Origin: Paenilisteria portnoyi | Lineage (GTDB): Bacteria > Bacillota > Bacilli > Lactobacillales > Listeriaceae | DNA: 64,000 nt | Direction: 5' to 3' | Assembly: GCF_014322795.1 (NCBI RefSeq) | Contig: NZ_JAASTT010000004.1 | Span: 107,960 to 171,959, forward strand | Shown: positions 29,424 to 38,047 of the stretch, piece by piece | Layout of the letters: each line of letters starts with the position of its first letter | Numbering within the stretch: position 1 is the first letter of the stretch | Notes under the pieces: generated by a model | What the model saw: only the letters and a program-made list of their open reading frames with translations | Databases searched by the model: none | What the model was told of the DNA's origin: nothing | Made by a program: the position numbers and the translations under genes

Positions 29424-30338
29424 TCATACCTCACTTTTTGCACCTTCAAAGCTCTTTAAAACAGGATTATTGAGTTTACTGAAATCGCCTGTTTCCATAA
29501 ATTGAATGAAATCAATGATATATTTCTCCATAATCACTCCTAACGTATAGTTTCCTTTTTTGTATACCGCTCTTTTATTTAGCAAATCTACCAATGCCAC
29601 GCGATTTTCAAATGTAAGAAATTTGGCATCTCGCATATTTTGGAATACCCAAGAATCAACAAATGGTCGAAAAGGCTCCATTAAATCATCTACCAAATTG
29701 AATTGATTATACTCGCTTTTATGAAATACACCAATCATCGGCACTAAGCCATAAGCAACCGTTAATCTGGCAAATTGCGCGCGTACGATAGAGTATCCGT
29801 AGTTCAAAGCGGCATTGATAGCAAAGTCATCATTTTGCCGACTAAATTCATTACCAAATAATGCATTAAAATATACTTTGGCAGCGTGCCCTTCACGATT
29901 GGTATTGTCATAATGCTGAATTTCTTGTATATAGGTACGAAGCTTTTCAACGGCTTCTGGGCTCGCTTCATTCAAACGCAAAACCTCTAGTTGGTTCTTT
30001 ATTTTATGTTTTATTATTTCAGCCCAAATAACTCCTTTTACACCATCATCCCACAACAACTGTTTTTGCAGCATTTTACTTGCTCGTGAATGCCCATTGT
30101 ACGCATGATAGATTCCCACCGGCGTGTGCGTATGATCGCAAATAACCAAACTAATATTATATTTAGTCAACGCAGACAGTAATCTCGTTGTCAAAGTAGT
30201 TTGCAAACCTTCCAAAACAATAATCGAAATGTCACTTAACGGAATAACATATTCATAATCTTCTTTAAAAATAACTACATTATCTAGTTTTAACTTCAGG
30301 TATTCCCCATCTTTTATTAAGACCGTTCGCCAGCTCAT
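29424..30338 (-). CDS. cas1: Cas1 integrase (type II)
   Basis: A 304-residue Cas1. The N-terminal beta domain begins MSWRTVLIKDGEYLKLKLDN. The helical catalytic domain carries the expected acidic and His ligands in REGHAAKVYF and in GVFHKSEYNQFN followed by LVDDLMEPFRP. It catalyses spacer integration at the leader-repeat junction. The start at 30338 follows AAGGAG by 8 bp, two codons inside a longer TTG-initiated frame. The tracrRNA gene sits between it and cas9. Confidence 0.97.
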   Translation of the reverse strand: MSWRTVLIKDGEYLKLKLDNVVIFKEDYEYVIPLSDISIIVLEGLQTTLTTRLLSALTKYNISLVICDHTHTPVGIYHAYNGHSRASKMLQKQLLWDDGVKGVIWAEIIKHKIKNQLEVLRLNEASPEAVEKLRTYIQEIQHYDNTNREGHAAKVYFNALFGNEFSRQNDDFAINAALNYGYSIVRAQFARLTVAYGLVPMIGVFHKSEYNQFNLVDDLMEPFRPFVDSWVFQNMRDAKFLTFENRVALVDLLNKRAVYKKGNYTLGVIMEKYIIDFIQFMETGDFSKLNNPVLKSFEGAKSEV

Positions 30339-30363
30339 ATCCAACTCTCCTTAACGAAATAGA

Positions 30364-30464
30364 TTAAAAAAGCTCTCCCAATTAATTGGGAGAGCTGATT
30401 TCGGCATAAAGCCTTATTTCAGTAGGTTCTCAGAATTTTAGCTACTGTAGCAAGCGTCCTTGCT
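30364..30464 (-). ncRNA. tracrRNA
   Basis: Minus strand, between cas9 and cas1. From 5': a small AGCAAG/CTTGCT hairpin, then the anti-repeat TACAGTAGCTAAAATTCTGA followed by GA, perfectly complementary to 22 nt of the crRNA repeat. A short internal bulge and ACTGAAAT close the duplex. Next comes the AAGGCTTTATGCC nexus hairpin, and finally an AGCTCTCCCAATT / AATTGGGAGAGCT terminator with TTTTTT. This is the layout of the S. aureus and St1 Cas9 tracrRNAs. Length about 100 nt from the predicted start. Confidence 0.93.
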
Positions 30465-30470
30465 AACCAT

Positions 30471-30499
30471 ATTATACCTCCCACAATATAATACGTCAA
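30471..30499 (-). promoter_or_regulatory. tracrRNA promoter
   Basis: Minus strand TTGACG, exactly 17 bp, TATAAT: near-consensus sigma-A promoter placing the tracrRNA start near 30464. Confidence 0.85.
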
Positions 30500-30511
30500 T
30501 AGTTTATTGTT

Positions 30512-33500
30512 TTATTTTTCACGTGGATCTTTTTCATGTTTTGCTAAATATATATTCCCTAGAATATCGGTTGTGTATTTGTTGAAAATACTTGTCTTTC
30601 TTGTTATCGTCTTTAGCCCAATTGCTTGTTTTTCATAATTTGGAATATCGATTGGTTTTACTTCTATCCGATTCTTCCCACTTTCATTCCTTGACCAAAA
30701 ACGATATTTTTGAACGGTATTTTCATCACCAAACTCAATAATATCCCCGCGATATAAGGAAAATAAGAACTTATGATTTGCACCAATTTTTTCAGCCTTA
30801 AGTAATTTCCCATATACTTCTTGATTAATACTATAGCCCTCTCGACTGCCAAAATCAAAAGCCGCATACTTTACTCCAACTACATCAAATTGCTTCTTCT
30901 CTTCATCAAAAAAGACATCTGCTCGATACGGCGCGATTGACAACAATACTACTTTTTTATCTTTAGGCACCGCTACTTTATTTTTGTCACTTACATCAAT
31001 ATGTTGCCCCAACGTACCGTCAATATACTTTAAATCATAGATTGCCGGCCCCGTCCCTTTCTTACTATATTTCTGAATAGCTCCATATTCTTTCTTATAT
31101 GCTGCGAAAGGATTTTTAACATCTGGATAGGTGGTCATCACTTCTTCTAAAATCGCAAATGTTCGACGGTCATGCTGATACATCAAAAATTGCTCCTTAT
31201 TTTTATCGTAACGCTTCTTAAATTGCGAGTATGAGGTATCATCGTATATATTCTTAATCTTTCCCACAACCATCTCTTTATTATCGACACTCCGCGTAGA
31301 ATAGATTGTCGCATCGCTTATTTTACGATTTGACTTCTTACTAACCATATGCGAATACTTAATTTTCGCCTTTATATTTTGAAGCTGGTTTTTAAAATTA
31401 TCCACTGGCGGAGCGCTGGTCAACTCCAAGAATTCTTCTTCCTTGAGTTTTGGTAAAATTTCTCCTGTCTCCATATCAACTGCATATCCGGCTTGCGTCA
31501 CAGTATAAAATGATGCTTTTTCCCACAGTTTCATTCGATCCGTTGCCGCAATCACCAGAGCGTCCAATGCATGGTGTGAATAGCTCTCATTTCGGTCCTT
31601 GTGAATATTCCATTTGCGTCTTTGTTGTGCCGTAAATTTCCCACGAACAACTTTTACTTTTGTATTGCGTCCATGAGCCTCAAAGAAATCCTCCAAGCTA
31701 TTCAAAACCACTCGCGAAGCATAGCGTGTATCGACTAGATTGCGCGCTATGAAACCACGGCGAACTTCCCACTTATTAATGTCATCTTCCATTAGCAATA
31801 ATTCTTTTTTGGTCCGGCTAATCGTTCCTCTTCCATCCTTGTATAACTCCAGAACAAACTGTTTAAATTGCAGGAATTCCCATCCCCCACTTTTGTTTTT
31901 GTAGTATTGAAATGGTGAACGCTGGCCTTTCTGTTGGTTTTCATCTTTATAGCAAAGCACTTTATTATTTAAGCCGTCATCAAGAGATATGGATTGCGGA
32001 ATAACATGATCGATTTCAAAGAGACTAGGCTTCTGCACTAAATCGACAACAGAAATAGTTTTTCCACTATAAATACAGCGCTGTTGCTGCTGGTACCATA
32101 ATCGTAATTTCGTCGCCAGTTCTTTATGATTATGAAAAACACTTTCCTTGAAACTATAATCCATTTGCGCTCGCATTATCGCATTTTTCTTTTCATCTTC
32201 ATTTTTCTTTTGCATTTTTTGCAGCTCTTTTTTCTCTTCATCACTTGAAATATAGTCACGTGGTAATTCGACTACAATAGATGAGAATTCACCGTATGTT
32301 TTTAAAGTTTTGTTTACGATGTTTAAAGATTGGCGAATGGAACGCTTCGCAATAGGGTTATAAATATCTTCCAAAATTTTTTCCACAGGGATGTACTTAT
32401 GATCCGCAAAATGCGCTTTCTTATCTTGATGAAGACCGCGTTCATGAATAATCTGCATCTGATTTTTCGAGGTAGCATACAATTCTGGAATCATTTCATT
32501 CATCGCTTTTAACGAGAGTGCGTGCCATTTGGTAGAGAAGCTCCCTTTCTTTTTCAACGCAATACAAACTTCCATCATTTCCTCGCTTATTTCAAGCCCA
32601 CCATCTTTTATTTGATTGCGAATTTCAGATGCTTCTGTATTTAATGTCAAAATGTGCGCTAATTTATCATACGTTTCTCGCGAGAGCTGTTGATCCACGA
32701 TTCCAGCTGTTAGTGCTGCTTTTTGGATTTTACGATATATCTCAAATGTATGGAATTCCGGCTTTTCTTTTTTATCAATCCGATACCCTTTTATGTCGCT
32801 TTCAGGGCAGCTAGCAACTTTCGCAATTAGTTTCATCATTTTTGCAGATCCAAAATCTTTACTGTCTAAAACTTCAGAAATAATCTCTTCTTTTTGCTCC
32901 TTATTTAACCGTTCATCTTCCAAACTACTGATTCGTAGGTTATTCAAATCGTTCAACACATTGAATTCTTGCGCAGTGTAAGAAGCTCTTGCTGCTCGTA
33001 ATTCCTCTGGGTAAACACTGCACTTTCCAATCAGTATTTCAAAAAGATTTTTCAATGTCGTTCCATCTGTTTTAAAACGTCCATAGTCTGTTCTGGAGTT
33101 CTCACTACCCGGTCCGTCATAATATTTCCGCTTGCCAGTCAAGATACTCGTATATTCTTGCCGAAATTCCGCATTCAATTTCGGATAAAATTCAGCTTGC
33201 TTAGCTATGATTGTTCGCGCTTCCATTTCGTATGCTGATGTCGTGAAAATATTAACAAGAGTCTGTGATGTTTCTGCGCCATCCTCGCTAGGAACTTCGA
33301 TAAGCCCCCGTACTTTTCCATATGTCAGAAAACGTTCCAACTGAATTTCACACGGATGCTGTTCTTTTAATAAATCTGCATTAATTTTCAAATTGCCTTT
33401 TACTTCGCTCTCATCAACATCATCCAGGTAAGAAATTCCACGACGCTTCGCTAAGTGAAACAGCGCGACATACAATTCTTCTGGACTGAGACGTTCTTGC

Positions 33501-33781
33501 AAACCCTTCACCCTCAGTGCATAAGGATTATAATCATCACGAATAATCGGTTCCTTTATTCCTGCACCAACTAGCAATTTAGCAATCCGCTCACGACGAT
33601 GTTTTTTTCTTCTAGTTAGGCGCCTTGCTCCTCTTGCATCTCTACGCTCTTCATTTTGCGACGCTGCTGCACTATTAAATAAACGTACCCCTGCATCAAC
33701 AATTTCTCCATTGCTACCATCAATAATTCCCCAACCCACTGAAGCGATACCAATATCTAATCCTAATATTAAATCTGCCAT
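30512..33781 (-). CDS. cas9: Cas9, compact type II-A effector nuclease
   Basis: A 1089-residue Cas9, close in size to S. aureus (1053) and St1 (1121) Cas9. The RuvC parts are GLDIGIASVGWG (Asp9), VVELPRDY (Glu505) and HHALDALVIAATD (His737, Asp740). The HNH domain has IDHVIPQS (His592) and Asn615 in DENQQKG. The Arg-rich bridge helix ERRDARGARRLTRRKKHRRE is at about 45-64. Both nuclease centres are intact. The C-terminal PAM-interacting region runs from about 850 on; the PAM cannot be read from sequence. AAGGAGAACTTACAT precedes the ATG. It heads cas9-[tracrRNA]-cas1-cas2-csn2-array on one strand. Confidence 0.98.
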   Translation of the reverse strand: MADLILGLDIGIASVGWGIIDGSNGEIVDAGVRLFNSAAASQNEERRDARGARRLTRRKKHRRERIAKLLVGAGIKEPIIRDDYNPYALRVKGLQERLSPEELYVALFHLAKRRGISYLDDVDESEVKGNLKINADLLKEQHPCEIQLERFLTYGKVRGLIEVPSEDGAETSQTLVNIFTTSAYEMEARTIIAKQAEFYPKLNAEFRQEYTSILTGKRKYYDGPGSENSRTDYGRFKTDGTTLKNLFEILIGKCSVYPEELRAARASYTAQEFNVLNDLNNLRISSLEDERLNKEQKEEIISEVLDSKDFGSAKMMKLIAKVASCPESDIKGYRIDKKEKPEFHTFEIYRKIQKAALTAGIVDQQLSRETYDKLAHILTLNTEASEIRNQIKDGGLEISEEMMEVCIALKKKGSFSTKWHALSLKAMNEMIPELYATSKNQMQIIHERGLHQDKKAHFADHKYIPVEKILEDIYNPIAKRSIRQSLNIVNKTLKTYGEFSSIVVELPRDYISSDEEKKELQKMQKKNEDEKKNAIMRAQMDYSFKESVFHNHKELATKLRLWYQQQQRCIYSGKTISVVDLVQKPSLFEIDHVIPQSISLDDGLNNKVLCYKDENQQKGQRSPFQYYKNKSGGWEFLQFKQFVLELYKDGRGTISRTKKELLLMEDDINKWEVRRGFIARNLVDTRYASRVVLNSLEDFFEAHGRNTKVKVVRGKFTAQQRRKWNIHKDRNESYSHHALDALVIAATDRMKLWEKASFYTVTQAGYAVDMETGEILPKLKEEEFLELTSAPPVDNFKNQLQNIKAKIKYSHMVSKKSNRKISDATIYSTRSVDNKEMVVGKIKNIYDDTSYSQFKKRYDKNKEQFLMYQHDRRTFAILEEVMTTYPDVKNPFAAYKKEYGAIQKYSKKGTGPAIYDLKYIDGTLGQHIDVSDKNKVAVPKDKKVVLLSIAPYRADVFFDEEKKQFDVVGVKYAAFDFGSREGYSINQEVYGKLLKAEKIGANHKFLFSLYRGDIIEFGDENTVQKYRFWSRNESGKNRIEVKPIDIPNYEKQAIGLKTITRKTSIFNKYTTDILGNIYLAKHEKDPREK

Positions 33782-33831
33782 ATGTAAGTTCTCCTTATTC
33801 CGTTAATTTTTAACTGCCATTCATCCTGTTA

Positions 33832-33860
33832 ATTGTATCACATTTGAATCTATTTCACCA
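33832..33860 (-). promoter_or_regulatory. Probable cas9 promoter
   Basis: Minus strand TACAAT at 33832-33837 with a poor -35 (TGGTGA) 17 bp upstream, about 50 bp before the cas9 ATG. A weak promoter would fit low basal Cas9. Confidence 0.45.
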
Positions 33861-33932
33861 TAATATTCCTTGTAGTATATTAAAATCCATAAAAAAAGCC
33901 GCCATCTTTTTCAAAATAGTAGCTTCGCCGAA

Positions 33933-34544
33933 CTAGTATACTTCTTTCACACTCCGATAAATAAAATATCCCTTATCCTTCGCAACCACTTCCACATTCC
34001 CGAAAACCTCTTCCATTTTCGCAGCAGCAGAAGGTCCGCCTTGTTTTTTCTGAATCACAATCCATAAGCTTCCACCAGTTTTCAATCGCTCGAAGCTTCC
34101 AGACAGAATCTCATGAACTATTTTTTTGCCTGCACGAATGGGAGGATTACTAATAATATCCGTATAATCGCGATCTACCACGCCGTCATACACCGAGCTC
34201 TCAAACACACGAACATTCGCCAAGCCATTATTCGCCGCATTCTCTGCTGATAGTTCCAAAGCGCGGTCGTTCACATCAATCATATCAATTCGCGCCTCGG
34301 GATAACTCTTCGCAAAAGCAAGACCAATTGGACCATAGCCGCAACCAACATCGAGCATTTTTCCAGATGGATTACTTGCTTCAAAACTCTCGATCAAGAG
34401 ACGCGAACCGAAATCAACCGTTGTTTTGGAGAAAACGCCAGAGTCGCTGATGAATTTGATTGAGTTTCCTCGTAGTTCGAAACTCCAGGTTTTGCGATTA
34501 TGATTGAGATCGCTATTTTTCGTATAATAGTGTTTGTTGCTCAT
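33933..34544 (-). CDS. RsmC-like rRNA methyltransferase (YbxB type)
   Basis: A 203-residue class I SAM-dependent methyltransferase: motif I LDVGCGYGPIGLAFA (about 60-74), acidic IDMIDVNDRA, and the NPPIRAGK motif IV expected for N2-guanine methylation. It is the YbxB/RsmC-like gene usually found between rplL and rpoB. Here its position upstream of rpoB is interrupted by the 8.9-kb CRISPR-Cas locus. It follows the rplL terminator. Confidence 0.9.
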   Translation of the reverse strand: MSNKHYYTKNSDLNHNRKTWSFELRGNSIKFISDSGVFSKTTVDFGSRLLIESFEASNPSGKMLDVGCGYGPIGLAFAKSYPEARIDMIDVNDRALELSAENAANNGLANVRVFESSVYDGVVDRDYTDIISNPPIRAGKKIVHEILSGSFERLKTGGSLWIVIQKKQGGPSAAAKMEEVFGNVEVVAKDKGYFIYRSVKEVY

Positions 34545-34566
34545 ATTTCTGCCACCTTTCTATGTA

Positions 34567-34616
34567 TAAAAAAACGAAGAGCGCCAAGATCAGCGTAAGG
34601 CTAATTTGGTGCTCTC
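34567..34616 (-). terminator. Terminator downstream of the rplJL region
   Basis: AGAGCACCAAATTAGC pairs with GCTGATCTTGGCGCTCT on the minus strand (one mismatch plus wobbles), followed by TCGTTTTTTT. It ends rplJ-rplL transcripts before rsmC. Confidence 0.75.
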
Positions 34617-34625
34617 CGTGTCTAG

Positions 34626-34775
34626 TTCCATACGCTAGCCTCTCGGAAATTTGTTGTGGTTCTTTGGAAGCGTTTTGTGATTCCTTAGAACCTCAATATG
34701 AGTTGTGGATGAAATGAACATTCAATCATTACTCTAACAAATTCTGTCAAGGCTGACGGGCACGTTCAACTTTTC
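34626..34775 (-). repeat. Single copy of the rpoC-tail element family after rplL
   Basis: Plus strand TCTGTCAAGGCTGACGGGCA followed by CGTTCAAC matches the right end of the third rpoC-tail unit (TCTGTCAGGGCTGAACGGGC, then GCGTTCAG). The left end CCTCTCGGAAATTTGTT pairs with AACAAATTCTG, and an inner GGTTCTTTGGAA/TTCCTTAGAACC hairpin fills the loop. It starts right at the rplL stop. Confidence 0.6.
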
Positions 34776-35144
34776 TTACTTAACAGCTACGTTAGCGCCA
34801 ACTTCTTCAAGTTTAGCAACGATTTCGTCTGCTTCTTCTTTAGTAACGCCTTCTTTAAGAGCTTTAGGAGCGTTATCTACAACTTCTTTAGCTTCTTTCA
34901 AGCCAAGACCAGTGATTTCACGAACCACTTTGATAACTTTGATTTTTTGATCTCCAGCAGAAGCTAGTTCTACTGTGAATTCAGTTTGCTCTTCAGCAGC
35001 AGCGCCACCAGCAGCAGCACCAGCAGCTACAGGAGCAGCAGCAGTTACGCCAAATTCTTCTTCGATTGCTTTTACTAAGTCATTTAATTCTAGTACAGTT
35101 GCTTCTTTTACGGAAGCAATGATTTCTTCAATGTTTAAAGCCAT
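34776..35144 (-). CDS. rplL: 50S ribosomal protein L7/L12
   Basis: A 122-residue stalk protein: N-terminal dimerisation domain, Ala-rich hinge (about 34-52), and C-terminal factor-binding domain with [20 protein letters not shown]. It recruits translation GTPases. Second gene of rplJ-rplL, 79 bp after rplJ. Confidence 0.98.
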   Translation of the reverse strand: MALNIEEIIASVKEATVLELNDLVKAIEEEFGVTAAAPVAAGAAAGGAAAEEQTEFTVELASAGDQKIKVIKVVREITGLGLKEAKEVVDNAPKALKEGVTKEEADEIVAKLEEVGANVAVK

Positions 35145-35223
35145 TTTGAAATTCCTCCATTATAATATAATTTTTTCGGTCTATGCCGATTTGGTTGTTG
35201 GTGAAAATTCACCGGGTTGAAAA

Positions 35224-35724
35224 TTAAGCGCCTTGTTCTTCTTTTTGAGTTGCAACAGCTTTTGTTGCAAGTGCCAAGTTACGAACTGGAGCTTGAAGTA
35301 CGCTAAGCAGCATAGAAAGTAGGCCTTCGCGTGATGGTAGAGAAGCAAGAGCTTTAACATCTTCAACAGAAGATACTTTACCTTCGATGATACCAGCTTT
35401 AATTTCTAGTGCTTCATGTTTCTCTGCAAATTCATTAATGATTTTAGCAGGAGCAACAACGTCTTCATTACTGAAAGCGATAGCGCTAGGACCTGTCAAT
35501 ACTTCGTTCAAGCCTTCCAAGCCAGCAGCTTCAGCAGCACGACGCATTAACGAGTTCTTGTATACTTTAAAATCAATACCAGCTTCACGTAATTGTTTAC
35601 GTAATTCGGTGATTTCAGCAACTGTTAAACCGCGATAGTCAACGATTACTGTAGAAGCACTGTCTTTGAATTTCGTAGTGATTTCATTAACAGCACCTTG
35701 TTTCAATTCTAAAATTGTACTCAT
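35224..35724 (-). CDS. rplJ: 50S ribosomal protein L10
   Basis: A 166-residue stalk base protein that binds 23S rRNA and L7/L12 dimers; it contains [20 protein letters not shown] and [32 protein letters not shown] precedes the ATG. Its message begins with an L10-binding leader (separate entry), the expected site of autogenous control by the L10-L12 complex. Confidence 0.98.
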   Translation of the reverse strand: MSTILELKQGAVNEITTKFKDSASTVIVDYRGLTVAEITELRKQLREAGIDFKVYKNSLMRRAAEAAGLEGLNEVLTGPSAIAFSNEDVVAPAKIINEFAEKHEALEIKAGIIEGKVSSVEDVKALASLPSREGLLSMLLSVLQAPVRNLALATKAVATQKEEQGA

Positions 35725-35739
35725 CTTTGTTTTCCACCT

Positions 35740-35926
35740 CCATCATGATTGTTTTAAGCCGAAAAAACGACTCAAAGCATATAAGAAACCCCTCACACCG
35801 TAGACGTGAGGGGTTCACAAGTCAGCTTCACAATGGAACTAACTTTACAAAATCCTCGGCGGGCGAATTTAAGCGTACAAGACGCGCCTGCTGTCTACGG
35901 TTAGGATATTCTGTTTTGTTTCGACT
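35740..35926 (-). promoter_or_regulatory. Ribosomal protein L10 leader with attenuator
   Basis: Minus strand: CCTAACCGTAGACAGCAGGC ... TTAAATTCGCCCGCCGAGG is the signature of the L10 leader RNA. Further on, ACCCCTCAC...GTGAGGGGTTTCTT is a terminator-like hairpin. The ACCGTAGAC of the L10 site is exactly complementary to GTCTACGGT in the terminator loop, giving two exclusive folds. Family knowledge: bound L10-L12 favours termination. Confidence 0.85.
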
Positions 35927-35931
35927 TTGTT

Positions 35932-35960
35932 ATTCTACCAAAATAGCACAACGCCGTCAA
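35932..35960 (-). promoter_or_regulatory. rplJ promoter
   Basis: Minus strand TTGACG, 17 bp, TAGAAT, directly upstream of the L10 leader. Confidence 0.8.
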
Positions 35961-35979
35961 GTTCATTTCTAAGAAAAAC

Positions 35980-36669
35980 TTAGAATGAAGATGGATCTAC
36001 TTTGACACCAGGACCAAATGTAGTTGTAACGGTTACGTTTTTTACATATACTCCTTTAGCCGCAGCAGGTTTCGCTTTTTGAAGAACATCGTTAATAGTA
36101 CGGAAGTTCTCAACCAGCTTAGCAGCATCAAATGATACTTTACCAATCGCAGTGTGGACATTACCAGACTTGTCAACGCGGTATTCTACTTTACCAGCTT
36201 TGATTTCGTTCACTGCTTTTGTTACGTCCATTGTTACTGTTCCTGTTTTAGGGTTTGGCATTAAACCTTTTGGTCCTAAGACACGGCCTAATTTACCAAC
36301 TTCACCCATCATATCAGGTGTTGCAACGATAACGTCAAAATCAAACCAACCTTGATTAATTTTAGTTACGTAATCGCCTTCTCCAACGAAATCAGCGCCA
36401 GCAGCCTCAGCTTCTTTTGCTTTTTCGCCTTTCGCAAATACTAATACGCGTTGTGTTTTACCTGTTCCATTCGGAAGTACAACAGCGCCGCGGATTTGTT
36501 GATCTGCTTTTTTAGGGTCAACGCCTAAACGAAATGCTACTTCAACAGTTGCATCGAATTTAGCGAAGTCTGCTTTTTGAGCAAGTTCGACAGCTTCTTC
36601 AACGGAATAAGCTTTCTCAGTATCGATAAGCTTTACAGCATCTTGATACTTTTTACCTTTCTTAGCCAT
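35980..36669 (-). CDS. rplA: 50S ribosomal protein L1
   Basis: A 229-residue protein of the mobile L1 stalk, with [20 protein letters not shown] and [16 protein letters not shown] typical of the family. L1 commonly represses its own operon by binding the mRNA. It begins 175 bp after rplK. Confidence 0.98.
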   Translation of the reverse strand: MAKKGKKYQDAVKLIDTEKAYSVEEAVELAQKADFAKFDATVEVAFRLGVDPKKADQQIRGAVVLPNGTGKTQRVLVFAKGEKAKEAEAAGADFVGEGDYVTKINQGWFDFDVIVATPDMMGEVGKLGRVLGPKGLMPNPKTGTVTMDVTKAVNEIKAGKVEYRVDKSGNVHTAIGKVSFDAAKLVENFRTINDVLQKAKPAAAKGVYVKNVTVTTTFGPGVKVDPSSF

Positions 36670-36738
36670 TCTTTTTTCCTCCTATTCTGTGGTTATATCG
36701 GAATTTCCTCCCACGTAAATCAGACCGAAATCTGATTT

Positions 36739-36830
36739 GAAATAAGAAAAGATGAACGTATTACTCTAATATGATAAACGGTTCGACCCGCTTCGTTCAG
36801 TTGTTCTTTTTCTTATTCCTGATACGCGTA
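36739..36830 (-). repeat. Palindromic segment between rplK and rplA
   Basis: AATAAGAAAAGATGAACG near 36744 is matched by CGTTCAGTTGTTCTTTTTCT then TATT ending near 36821, a long imperfect inverted repeat with an inner AACGGTTCGACCCG segment. It has no evident relation to the other repeat families. It could include the L1 control site. Confidence 0.4.
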
Positions 36831-36844
36831 ATACATGATTGGTA

Positions 36845-37270
36845 TTAGTCTTCGATCGTAATACCCATGCTGCGCGCAGTACCTTCAACCATACGCATTG
36901 CAGATTCAACACTTGCTGCGTTTAGATCTGGCATTTTTAGTTCAGCGATTTCTTGTACTTGAGCACGTTTCACAACCGCAACTTTATTACGGTTCGGTTC
37001 ACCTGATCCTTTTTCAACTTTAGCTGCTTTTTTAAGCAAGACTGCTGCTGGCGGAGTTTTAGTGATGAATGTGAAAGAACGATCTTCATACACAGAAATC
37101 ACAACAGGAATAATTAGACCAGCTTGATCGCTTGTGCGCGCATTGAATTCCTTACAGAATCCCATAATGTTAACACCCGCTTGACCTAGTGCTGGACCAA
37201 CTGGTGGAGCTGGATTAGCTTTACCTGCTGGAATTTGCAATTTTACCTCTTTGATTACTTTTTTAGCCAC
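36845..37270 (-). CDS. rplK: 50S ribosomal protein L11
   Basis: A 141-residue protein of the GTPase centre, with the Pro-rich [20 protein letters not shown] and C-terminal [13 protein letters not shown]. The start is GTG at 37270 ([10 protein letters not shown]), 8 bp after AAGGAGG; the longer open frame upstream is leader. Confidence 0.97.
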   Translation of the reverse strand: MAKKVIKEVKLQIPAGKANPAPPVGPALGQAGVNIMGFCKEFNARTSDQAGLIIPVVISVYEDRSFTFITKTPPAAVLLKKAAKVEKGSGEPNRNKVAVVKRAQVQEIAELKMPDLNAASVESAMRMVEGTARSMGITIED

Positions 37271-37358
37271 GAGACACACCTCCTTAAGTCCGTGATGTGG
37301 TTTAATGGGGTTAATCATTTCCCCTCCCACGTTAAAAAGTACAAATTGTACCTCATAT

Positions 37359-37387
37359 AGAATAACACTAAGCGCGAGGGATTGCAA
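37359..37387 (-). promoter_or_regulatory. rplKA promoter
   Basis: Minus strand TTGCAA, 17 bp, TATTCT with TGT before it (extended -10). It leaves a leader of about 80 nt before the rplK GTG. Confidence 0.7.
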
Positions 37388-37422
37388 GATTTTTTTGTGT
37401 TTTTTCAAATCCTTCGCAATAT

Positions 37423-37451
37423 AAAAAGTCAGCATGCTTTTATGCTGACTT
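37423..37451 (-). terminator. Terminator after the secreted protein pair
   Basis: AAGTCAGCAT / ATGCTGACTT, six-base loop, followed by TTTTTAT on the minus strand; 9 bp past the stop of the gene at 37460. Confidence 0.85.
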
Positions 37452-37459
37452 CAGACTTC

Positions 37460-38029
37460 TCACTCTTCAGACCAAATCATCGTTTCTAAATCATTCCATT
37501 CAGATAATGACCCCGCTTCATTTGCCAGTTGAATCGCGTTGTTCAAGCGTTTCTGTGATTCTTTCTTAAAATCAGGAGCAGCAAAGCCAGCATATTCATT
37601 TTCATTAAAATAGGACAACATCTGCGTGTCTAGCGCCCCTTCTAAGTACATTTCTGATTTGCTCACTGTGGAATTCATAAAGGCAGCTGTTCCCTTATCA
37701 GCAAATCCTATAAATACTATTGGAAGGTCCAGATTTTTCAAAAAGGCTCGTAATTTTTCTATATCTACATTCTTAAAAAAATCTGCAGTAATAAACAAGG
37801 CATCATACTTTTCTATCTTTTGCTTACTACTCTCACCAAACTTTAAGTAATCATAATCAAAGTATGCCGAGTTCGAAACATCACTACCCAAAACTGCAAT
37901 ATCTGTTTTCGGCAAATTCGTCTCTGCAGATGCTTCTATAGGTTTTTCGGTTGCCGCATTTGGAACAACCATCAAAATAAGACATACCAAAATACATAGT
38001 TTAAATACTCGGAAGTAACTCTTCTTCAT
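37460..38029 (-). CDS. Secreted protein of unknown function (189 aa)
   Basis: I do not recognise a family. The N-terminus MKKSYFRVFKLCILVCLILM is a Sec signal peptide with a probable cleavage near the ASAE stretch (about 33-36). The rest is a soluble alpha/beta-looking chain: strand-like IAVLGSDV, YDALFITADFF and LPIVFIGFAD alternate with helices, as in a small Rossmann-like or flavodoxin-like fold. No cysteine pair or sortase motif is seen. GGAGGGG precedes the ATG, 18 bp after the upstream secreted gene, so the two form an operon between the nusG region and rplK. Confidence 0.75.
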   Translation of the reverse strand: MKKSYFRVFKLCILVCLILMVVPNAATEKPIEASAETNLPKTDIAVLGSDVSNSAYFDYDYLKFGESSKQKIEKYDALFITADFFKNVDIEKLRAFLKNLDLPIVFIGFADKGTAAFMNSTVSKSEMYLEGALDTQMLSYFNENEYAGFAAPDFKKESQKRLNNAIQLANEAGSLSEWNDLETMIWSEE

Positions 38030-38047
38030 TCAAACCCCTCCAAAAAT

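Noticed and set aside
25044..33781. Prophage or transposon carrying the CRISPR locus
   Set aside because: No integrase, transposase, attachment-site duplication or tRNA was found at either edge.
33790..33930. tracrRNA 5' end as a natural guide against the cas9 promoter
   Set aside because: I looked for the 5' segment (TTAGCAAGGACGC) upstream of cas9 and saw no match.
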